The position numbers were made by a program, and so were the translations under genes. From Cyclobacterium salsum (GTDB lineage: Bacteria > Bacteroidota > Bacteroidia > Cytophagales > Cyclobacteriaceae), in NCBI RefSeq assembly GCF_010119245.1, contig NZ_WNKG01000009.1, positions 186,001-250,000 of the forward strand: a stretch of 64,000 nucleotides of DNA. The letters are read 5' to 3'. A model generated the notes under the pieces. It was not told the DNA's origin and did not search any database. It saw only the letters and a list, made by a program, of their open reading frames with translations. Shown here one piece after another: positions 58,053 to 64,000 of the stretch. Position 1 is the first letter of the stretch. Each line of letters opens with the position of its first letter.

Positions 58053-59342
58053 TTATGTATTCATAAGGGTTTCGATTTCTTCCGGATCTATGGGTATGGT
58101 TTCCATTAAATCGGTATTGCCTCGATCTCCGATGACGATATTATTTTCCAGACGAATGCCAAGATGCTCCTCCAGGATATAAATGCCCGGCTCCACTGTA
58201 AAAACCATTCCGGCCTGAATGGGCTCATACACGGTGCCCACATCATGCACATCAAGCCCCAGGTGGTGAGAGGTGCCGTGCATAAAGTATTTCTTGTAAG
58301 CCGGATTTTCCGGATCCTGATTTTTTATATCGGTTTGGTCGATCAGGCCCAAGTTCACTAATTCGGATTGCATGATCAGCCCTACTTCTTTGTGATAGGC
58401 TTGTATGGTCACCCCTGGCCTCAGCAAGTTCGCTGCCTCCCGCTGTACCCGTAATACGGCATCATAGACCTGCCGTTGCCGTTTGGTAAAGCGACCGTTT
58501 ACCGGTAAGGCACGGCTCATATCGGCATTGTAATTTCCGTATTCGGCCCCTACGTCAAACAGGATTACTTCCCCATCCTTGCAAATAGCGTTGTTTTCTA
58601 TATAGTGTAGCACACAGGCATTTCTGCCGGAGGCAATGATCGGTTCATAAGCAAAGCCCCTGCTTCCTGATCTAAGGAATTCGTGAACAAATTCCGCCTC
58701 AATTTCATACTCTTTAACACCGGGCTTGACAAACTCCAATACCCTTCTGAATGCCTTCTCAGTAATGGTACAGGCTTTTTGAATCTGAACAATTTCTTCC
58801 ACTTCCTTTAATCCCCGAAAAGCATGCATGATGGGAGAAATCCGGTGGTATTCGTGCAGGGGATGCCTTGCTTTGCATTCCTTAATAAACCGGACATCCC
58901 GCGTCTCTACGGTGACATCTGCCCGCAAATGGTCGTTTGTATTCAAAAAAACATGCTTGGTCAAAGCCATCAGCTTATGGAAAACAGCCTCAAATTCGGT
59001 AGTCCATTTTACGGTACCAATACCCGAAAGGGAGGATGCCTCCGATTTCGTAAACTTATTGCCTTCCCAAATAGCAATATGCTCACTGGTTGGTTTAATA
59101 AAAAGGATTTCCCGCAGGGAAGGGTCTGGGAAATCCGGACAAATTACCAAAATGGTTTCTTCCTGATCGATCCCACAAAGGTACAGCAGGTCATTATTTT
59201 GCCTGAATTTCATCGTTCCATCCGCATTCGTAGGCAGGATGTCATTGGAATGAAACACTGCAATCGACCTGGAGGGAAGTTTATGGACAATTTTTTTTCG
59301 GTTCTTTTTATATAAGGTGGCGGGAGCCGGTTGGTATCTCAT
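58053..59342 (-). CDS. pepP: Xaa-Pro aminopeptidase P
   Basis: The ATG at 59342 gives 429 residues starting MRYQPAPATLYKKNRKKIVH; a frame from 59465 would add 41 atypical residues, and a promoter lies between the two starts. An aminopeptidase-P N-terminal domain covers ~1-170. The M24 pita-bread domain shows the metal ligands: DVGAEYGNYNADMSRALP (two Asp), GTSHHLGLDVHDVG (His), TVEPGIYI (Glu) and GIRLENNIVI (Glu). It cleaves X-Pro N-termini in the cytoplasm. Confidence 0.95.
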   Translation of the reverse strand: MRYQPAPATLYKKNRKKIVHKLPSRSIAVFHSNDILPTNADGTMKFRQNNDLLYLCGIDQEETILVICPDFPDPSLREILFIKPTSEHIAIWEGNKFTKSEASSLSGIGTVKWTTEFEAVFHKLMALTKHVFLNTNDHLRADVTVETRDVRFIKECKARHPLHEYHRISPIMHAFRGLKEVEEIVQIQKACTITEKAFRRVLEFVKPGVKEYEIEAEFVHEFLRSGSRGFAYEPIIASGRNACVLHYIENNAICKDGEVILFDVGAEYGNYNADMSRALPVNGRFTKRQRQVYDAVLRVQREAANLLRPGVTIQAYHKEVGLIMQSELVNLGLIDQTDIKNQDPENPAYKKYFMHGTSHHLGLDVHDVGTVYEPIQAGMVFTVEPGIYILEEHLGIRLENNIVIGDRGNTDLMETIPIDPEEIETLMNT

Positions 59343-59360
59343 ACTAAATGTTGGTTTATG

Positions 59361-59368
59361 CAAAGGTA
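59361..59368 (-). promoter_or_regulatory. Bacteroidota -7 promoter element for pepP
   Basis: The minus strand reads TACCTTTG, an exact TAnnTTTG match, 18 bases before the ATG at 59342. It supports that start over 59465. Confidence 0.6.
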
Positions 59369-59481
59369 AAAAATATACCCGCCTGTCGCATTCTATTTCC
59401 AGGGTAATTATGCGGAAACATTCATAAAAGTAACCCAACGGAATACCTGAATTTGCAGCCTTCAAGCGCTAGGAATTAGAT

Positions 59482-60033
59482 TTAATACGGATCCACACCA
59501 AAAAGATTGAATACATCACGGGAGCCTTCCAGGGTAACTGCGTACTCACCGGGTGGCAATGGATCTAATTCCAATAAATAAGATGATTCTCGGTATTTTG
59601 ATCCGGTAAAAGGAATAAAATCAATAGCTGCAGCGGTGGTTTTATTAAAATTAACCGTTCCGGTGGTGATAATCCGGCGGTTTTTATCCGGATCGGCCTC
59701 TAGCAAAAAAACATTGATCATTTCGACCGGATCCCGGCTATTTCCATCGGCCTTAACCAGTAACCTGACTTTGTCAACTCCACTAACCCTGACCGGACTT
59801 TTGGCCCCATCCACCAGATTCATCCCCCGAGCTTTTGCCACTCCAAACAGAGCGGCTCCAATGTTGGCTTTGGACCCGGAAGAAGCTTTTTGCTTTTCCA
59901 GCGGTTCTGCCTGCTGGTCGTTTCTCATCAGAAGAACGATACCGGAAAATTCGGGCTCCTCGACCTGAATCTGCCGTGCTAACAATGGGAATATACTACC
60001 CGATAGGAGAAGAATAGCCAGGAACGTTTTCAT
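59482..60033 (-). CDS. Secreted hypothetical protein
   Basis: The ATG at 60033 gives 183 residues with a signal peptide (MKTFLAILLLSGSIFPLLARQ); a frame from 60063 would add ten. No family is recognised. After the signal come FSGIVLLMRNDQQAEPLEKQ and, later, VNFNKTTAAAIDFIPFTGS and LPPGEYAVTLEGSRDV, a beta-rich pattern. The C-terminus FNLFGVDPY is distinctive. It stands between pepP and the DUF4235 gene with nothing to suggest a function. Confidence 0.65.
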   Translation of the reverse strand: MKTFLAILLLSGSIFPLLARQIQVEEPEFSGIVLLMRNDQQAEPLEKQKASSGSKANIGAALFGVAKARGMNLVDGAKSPVRVSGVDKVRLLVKADGNSRDPVEMINVFLLEADPDKNRRIITTGTVNFNKTTAAAIDFIPFTGSKYRESSYLLELDPLPPGEYAVTLEGSRDVFNLFGVDPY

Positions 60034-60210
60034 AAGGCATATCAGGGTTAAAAGAGGATGCATTCAAATCAAGACTGATTCTAATTCAGCAATTCCCTCT
60101 TGCTCACCTTATGAATACCCATCCGAAAAGAAGTAATTACCTGAATTACAGTTAATAATACAGCTTTTTTTTGATTATTCCCAGTTCTTCCACTGCTTTT
60201 TTATGAGAGT

Positions 60211-60474
60211 TTAGCTTTCTGAAAGCCGGTCGGCTCCTGCTGAGAAGGTCCAGTCCAGGAGTACTTTCGATACACTTACCAAAATTCCCGTGGCAACCGT
60301 CCAGACTAAAACCTCCTTCATGGAGTTTTCCTCCCTGTAAGGACTTGTAGGTGGCGTCTTTCCAGTGGATTTTTCCCAGGATTTTTCCAATAATTTTCGG
60401 GTAAGGTAGCCGCCAGCGATGGTCAACCCGGATATGGCAATGGATCGGATTAAAGATTTATCTTTCTTTTTCAT
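60211..60474 (-). CDS. DUF4235-like small membrane protein
   Basis: The ATG at 60474 gives 87 residues: MKKKDKSLIRSIAISGLTIAG, here read as a basic start plus a hydrophobic helix, then TRKLLEKSWEKSTGKTPPT and VLVWTVATGILVSVSKVLLD as a second helix. This is the DUF4235 pattern (helix, WKKxTGKxPP, helix). Function unknown. It has no operon partner. Confidence 0.7.
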   Translation of the reverse strand: MKKKDKSLIRSIAISGLTIAGGYLTRKLLEKSWEKSTGKTPPTSPYREENSMKEVLVWTVATGILVSVSKVLLDWTFSAGADRLSES

Positions 60475-60718
60475 CTCTAAAATGGTTATCAACGTACCTG
60501 TTTCTGAGCGTAAAAATCATGCCACTTTACCTCACTCCCAGGTAACCGTCTCACACAAATGGTGGAAAATGGATGAAACTGTTTTATTGTTATAACCTAA
60601 TATCCGCAAACCTGTGAGGTTTTTCCCTTTTCTTTATCAGTTGAATAGGGGATTATGTAGCTGATTTAAGGTATAAATCAATTGATGAAAAATACGGATG
60701 ACTATTAACCTAGGAATG

Positions 60719-61867
60719 CTACACCTTAATGTACCATTTCCGCTTATCCATCACCCAGCCCACCAACCAGACAAGGAGCATAAAGGAGATCGCAAATGTT
60801 AAACTTGCCATTTTGGGAGGCAAAAAATAAGAAAAAAACTGTTCGTAGATCCAGGATTTAAGGGAAACATCTCCCACGGGAATCATCAACATGACCCGGA
60901 CCAGTACCCCGGACAGGACGTAAAGGATCAGCGGGTTTTTGCCAAAAACCTCAAAGAAATAGGCCCATCCCTTCAGCTTTTTAAGTTCTAGTACCAAAAC
61001 AAGCACTCCCAACAGGGCGGTAACATAGCCCACCGAAACTAAAACAAAAGAACTGCTCCAGATTTTCTTATTGATTGGGAAAAAAACATCCCAAACATAC
61101 CCCAAAACCAATAATATAAGGGCAAGAAAGCATAACTGGCGCACGGTTTTACTATTTCCACCATTCTGCCGAATATAGCTACCCACTCCGTATCCAGCCA
61201 GGACATTTACCATAGCAGGTAAGGTGCTTAACAAACCCTCAGGGTCAAAAGGAATCCCTTCCCCTCGGTAGAGGTTACCGGCACCTATCAACCATAGGTC
61301 CAGCCTTCTGGCAGCATTGCCCTCCAGGGAGTAAGGATCCGGGCCCTGATCGCCAAAAAAGTACATGAGTCCCCAATACATAAGTAACAGCGCAGCTCCA
61401 ATTCCCATACAAACCCTACGTTTGAAAAAATAGACCAAGGTGGCCGCTAATCCGTAACAAAGCGCAATCCGCTGCAGTACACCCATGATCCGGATCTTAC
61501 TGAAATCGAACGGAACCAGCCCCGAATCGGCTATCCGGAAAAATGGAAAAGCGGTTAATAGCAGGCCTATTAAAAAAATGATCAAGGTCCTTTTAATGAC
61601 TTTCTGAAAATAAAGCTGGGGGCCCCTCTCTCTAAGCTTTGTCAGACTGAAGGCCATGGCATTCCCCACAACAAATAAAAAGGAGGGAAAAACTAAATCG
61701 GTGATCGTAATCCCGTGCCAGGGAGCATGTAAAAAAGGGGAAAAATTAGTACTCCAGCTACCGGGAGTATTCACAATGATCATCAGCGCCACGGTTAGTC
61801 CGCGCAACACATCCAGCGATTGATACCTGGATCCACTAGTTATGAGTGTACTTGTACTTACCACCAT
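60719..61867 (-). CDS. HGSNAT/NagX-type membrane acyltransferase
   Basis: A 382-residue integral membrane protein with about 10-11 hydrophobic segments. The family signature is YQSLDVLRGLTVALMIIVN then HAPWHGITITDLVFPSFLFV near residues 15-70, with His of HAPWHG a likely acetyl-transfer residue. The mammalian relative HGSNAT acetylates heparan glucosamine; bacterial NagX members sit in N-acetylglucosamine loci. It lies next to a second, distantly related copy (62135-63337), separated by a possible gene remnant. Confidence 0.9.
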   Translation of the reverse strand: MVVSTSTLITSGSRYQSLDVLRGLTVALMIIVNTPGSWSTNFSPFLHAPWHGITITDLVFPSFLFVVGNAMAFSLTKLRERGPQLYFQKVIKRTLIIFLIGLLLTAFPFFRIADSGLVPFDFSKIRIMGVLQRIALCYGLAATLVYFFKRRVCMGIGAALLLMYWGLMYFFGDQGPDPYSLEGNAARRLDLWLIGAGNLYRGEGIPFDPEGLLSTLPAMVNVLAGYGVGSYIRQNGGNSKTVRQLCFLALILLVLGYVWDVFFPINKKIWSSSFVLVSVGYVTALLGVLVLVLELKKLKGWAYFFEVFGKNPLILYVLSGVLVRVMLMIPVGDVSLKSWIYEQFFSYFLPPKMASLTFAISFMLLVWLVGWVMDKRKWYIKV

Positions 61868-61875
61868 TCGTAAAT

Positions 61876-62115
61876 TTAAGAGCCGGATAGGTTTTTTATT
61901 TTTTCAAACATCCGATCAAAGGTTACCCAAGGCTGTTGCTGATCTACAAAGTCGACAAATTTGTCCACCTCTCCTTTTTGGGGGGCCGCAATGGAAAGAC
62001 CTCTTGCAGGCAAGATGGCCGTATTTTCCTGCTGGGACAGAAGCGGGCCAGCAAAAAAGACCAGCAGCCACAGATAAGGTATTGCCCTATAGAATTTACT
62101 TTTCGAAAAGCTCAT
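61876..62115 (-). pseudogene. Probable internally deleted glycoside-hydrolase gene
   Basis: A 79-residue frame with signal peptide (~1-28, ending LLSQQ), then ILPARGLSIAAPQKGEVDKF and VDFVDQQ. I recognise this as the usual beginning of large secreted family-20-like glycosidases in Bacteroidota, normally several hundred residues long. After about residue 60 the chain passes directly into PWVTFDRMFEKIKNLSGS, which may be the original C-terminus, so the catalytic core seems to be missing. It lies eight bases upstream of the downstream acyltransferase gene. It could also be a genuine small exported protein. Confidence 0.5.
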
Positions 62116-62134
62116 ATTCTGGATTAGGTTAACA

Positions 62135-63337
62135 CTAAATTTTTAAACGTAACTTTCTTTTTTCAAGCAATCCCGTTATTTGAATGATGATCCAGGCATA
62201 TAGCAGAGACTTAAGAATACCAGGTAAACCTGTTCTGAGTGCCAGCGGTAATACGATCCCCGTGATAGAAAGCAGCCCGTAATGAATGTAAGGCAACAAG
62301 TAACAGGTCAGTGTACTAGTACCCGCCGGCCGAATCCCATCAAACCAATGCTTCTTGTTATTTATCTCAACCAGAATAATCAGTAAGCCAAATGTAAGCA
62401 TGCTGATACCGATACAGATAAACACCCAGGAAGGAGATGACCCTATCTTATGAATGCCCCACAAAGGCCGGCTAACAAGGCCAATGGCCAGTAAAGCCAC
62501 CACCAGGCCTATTAGAATCCGCCAAAAGTGTAAAGTAAGTCCTTTTTGGAACCAGGATCGGTAAAAGCCGGTGACTAAAATACCAGCCAAGGCAAAAGAG
62601 GGGGTTGCCCCGTCATCAATAAGCCAAAAATAGGGCTTTATCTCCTGTAAGAACGCCAACATCCCCAGTTTAGACAAGGCACTGAAGGCCATGAAGGCCA
62701 AAAAAACCAGCCCTACCCAAAGCTGTTTTCCGTTTACCGCTATAAACACAAGAGACGCGATCAGATAGGCCCATCCGATTAATCCCAGGATTCCCCACCA
62801 ATAAAAACCCATCCAAACCGGAGCGGCCAGGTCTCCACCCTGGTATACCTCCGCCAAAAAAACCAGCAGTCCCCATCCCAGTATTTTTCCGATCCATTTT
62901 ATTTGCTTCTTTTCCGGATCTTTTGGATAATCCAGCCAAATTAGAAAAAATGAAAGGGTCAACAGTATTTGCCATACCGCTTTTGGCAAAAGCGCCGCTT
63001 CGGGCTGGTAGGTCTCCAGATTCACATGAAATACCCCCATGATTAGAAGTGCCAGTGAACGGCTGAGGACATGCATCAGGATCCGGGTATTTTTTTCACC
63101 CCTTTTCCAGCGATTGCCGATGGCCAAAGGAATGGATAAGCCTACAATAAATAGAAAAGCCGGAAATACCACATCCGACAAGCCCATTCCATCCACCATA
63201 GCCGGTGCGTGTTTCAGCCATTCGGGCACTCCCTCCAGGGTCCATAAGTCATTGACAAAAATCATCAACATCATCGTAAGTGCCCGAAAAACATCGATGG
63301 CATGATTTCGGGTTTGGCCAGATTGCAGTTTCATCAA
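62135..63337 (-). CDS. HGSNAT/DUF5009-type membrane acyltransferase (second copy)
   Basis: A 400-residue membrane protein with about 10-11 hydrophobic segments. RNHAIDVFRALTMMLMIFVN and KHAPAMVDGMGLSDVVFPAFLF match the same family as the gene at 60719-61867, with clear divergence, and RWKRGEKNTRILMH follows. It is more DUF5009-like. Function is probably acetyl transfer to an amino sugar across the inner membrane. It starts just six bases before the cupin gene's end and is likely in one operon with it. Confidence 0.9.
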   Translation of the reverse strand: MMKLQSGQTRNHAIDVFRALTMMLMIFVNDLWTLEGVPEWLKHAPAMVDGMGLSDVVFPAFLFIVGLSIPLAIGNRWKRGEKNTRILMHVLSRSLALLIMGVFHVNLETYQPEAALLPKAVWQILLTLSFFLIWLDYPKDPEKKQIKWIGKILGWGLLVFLAEVYQGGDLAAPVWMGFYWWGILGLIGWAYLIASLVFIAVNGKQLWVGLVFLAFMAFSALSKLGMLAFLQEIKPYFWLIDDGATPSFALAGILVTGFYRSWFQKGLTLHFWRILIGLVVALLAIGLVSRPLWGIHKIGSSPSWVFICIGISMLTFGLLIILVEINNKKHWFDGIRPAGTSTLTCYLLPYIHYGLLSITGIVLPLALRTGLPGILKSLLYAWIIIQITGLLEKRKLRLKI

Positions 63338-63343
63338 AGGGGA

Positions 63344-63856
63344 CTATTTTCTCGCGAAATCATCCTGAACCCGCACGATATCGCTTTCATCCGAGGGATT
63401 TTCCGGATCGGTATGCATCCATATTTCCGCCACCACGGCCCAATTCCCCAAACCCAACAGCCGGTGTCTTTCTCCCTGCCGCAGACGAACCACCTCGCCA
63501 ATTGCCAGCGTTTTCAGAGCGCCTTCCTGATCGGTATCGCTGGTAATAACGCCTCCCTCTCCTGCGACTAATTTCCAGATTTCAGCCCGCCGATGATGGT
63601 ATTGCCAGGAAAGGCGCTTTCCAGGCCCCGCCAATAAAATTTTCGGACTCAATTTATGTTTCATTTGGGCATCCGTAAGCTCAATTTCGGAAAAAAATTG
63701 CTCCCTGAATTGCTTTATCTGGCGCTCATCAATCACAAAAAAACCTCCCCAGGGACGGTTTTCGTCTTTGCTTACTATTTGATAGTCGTAACTATCCAGC
63801 CATTCACTCACCTTCTTAAAAATGGCAGTTTTAGTCAACTCTTTTTCTACGATCAT
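63344..63856 (-). CDS. Cupin-type sugar-phosphate isomerase-like protein
   Basis: A 170-residue cupin. RPWGGFFVIDE (residues 34-44) is the start motif of type II mannose-6-phosphate isomerase-like domains. LSWQYHHRRAEIWKLVAGEG carries the probable metal-binding His residues, and GEVVRLRQGERHRLLGLGN the second cupin motif. Its neighbours (NagX-type acyltransferases, a probable ROK kinase) point to an amino-sugar or hexose-phosphate role. The reaction is inferred. Similar proteins are often called phosphoheptose isomerase. Confidence 0.8.
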   Translation of the reverse strand: MIVEKELTKTAIFKKVSEWLDSYDYQIVSKDENRPWGGFFVIDERQIKQFREQFFSEIELTDAQMKHKLSPKILLAGPGKRLSWQYHHRRAEIWKLVAGEGGVITSDTDQEGALKTLAIGEVVRLRQGERHRLLGLGNWAVVAEIWMHTDPENPSDESDIVRVQDDFARK

Positions 63857-63918
63857 TACAAACTATGGTTAAATAAAAAACAAAATATATCGATTATGGA
63901 TTAATTATGCACAACATA

Positions 63919-64000
63919 CTACTTTTTTTTACCGTGGCCGTGATGAATACTGGCAGCACCTATCATCGCAGCCTTTTCTCCCAACCTGCTGATTCGAATT
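63919..64000 (-). CDS. C-terminus of a probable ROK-family sugar kinase (5' end outside window)
   Basis: Only the last 26 residues and the stop codon are inside the window: IRISRLGEKAAMIGAAS then IHHGHGKKK. The segment RLGEKAAMIGAAS resembles the conserved C-terminal GAA helix of ROK glucokinases. The fragment is short, so the call is tentative, but it fits the adjacent sugar-isomerase gene in the same direction. Confidence 0.5.
   Translation of the reverse strand, partial: IRISRLGEKAAMIGAASIHHGHGKKK

Noticed and set aside
59343-59465. N-terminal extension of aminopeptidase P
   Set aside because: A -7 promoter element lies inside it and the sequence is not part of the family.

Overview
The window looks like chromosomal DNA of a Bacteroidota bacterium, most likely order Cytophagales and probably Cyclobacteriaceae. 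The reasons are a porU-porV pair of the type IX secretion system, a TolB-propeller/Omp85-barrel fusion protein, DUF5777 and GreA-like families typical of the phylum, several promoters with the Bacteroidota -7 element TAnnTTTG, and few Shine-Dalgarno sequences. I saw no rRNA, tRNA, CRISPR array, insertion sequence or phage module. The family-level placement is inference.

Bases 1-12.4 kb: a minus-strand group (FAD oxidoreductase, propeller-barrel protein, YicC nuclease cut by the window edge) diverges from a tightly overlapped plus-strand group: metallo-hydrolase, phosphatidylserine synthase pssA, T9SS sortase porU, T9SS barrel porV, and an M16-fold protein without the zinc motif. Bases 12.4-27.9 kb are mostly housekeeping: glycosyltransferase, YigZ, DEDDy exonuclease, NhaC and CPA2 antiporters, queA, an FtsX-like permease, recA, a DUF3108 protein, a PhoB/PhoR-like two-component pair, a flavin reductase and an MFS transporter.

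Bases 28.1-31.5 kb hold the most interesting small unit: a LysR regulator, a 171-residue protein that reads as a degenerate beta-carbonic anhydrase, and an SbtA-type sodium/bicarbonate permease. Bases 31.5-33.4 kb hold a Rieske lipoprotein, a YceI protein and a DUF5777 barrel in one overlapping unit. A mixed stretch follows to 44 kb: secreted hypothetical protein, esterase lipoprotein, DegT aminotransferase, photolyase, TIGR03643 protein, glucose-6-phosphate isomerase, TPR histidine kinase and a four-helix membrane protein.

Bases 44-56 kb form a carbohydrate locus without SusC/SusD. A six-gene minus-strand operon encodes two BNR (sialidase-fold) secreted proteins, an FG-GAP protein, a fucose-isomerase-like enzyme, a DapA/NanA-family aldolase and a sodium/solute symporter. 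Opposite it are a Tat-exported Gfo/Idh/MocA oxidoreductase and a clan GH-A-like glycoside hydrolase, and then a convergent second Tat-exported Gfo/Idh/MocA protein. NanE and NanK are absent, so the substrate is probably not ordinary sialic acid.

Bases 56-64 kb: a VF530-type DNA-binding protein, a TonB-C-domain protein, GreA-like protein plus aminopeptidase P, small hypotheticals, and an amino-sugar-looking group: two HGSNAT/NagX-type membrane acyltransferases flanking what may be an internally deleted glycoside hydrolase, a cupin isomerase, and the C-terminus of a probable ROK kinase at the right edge.
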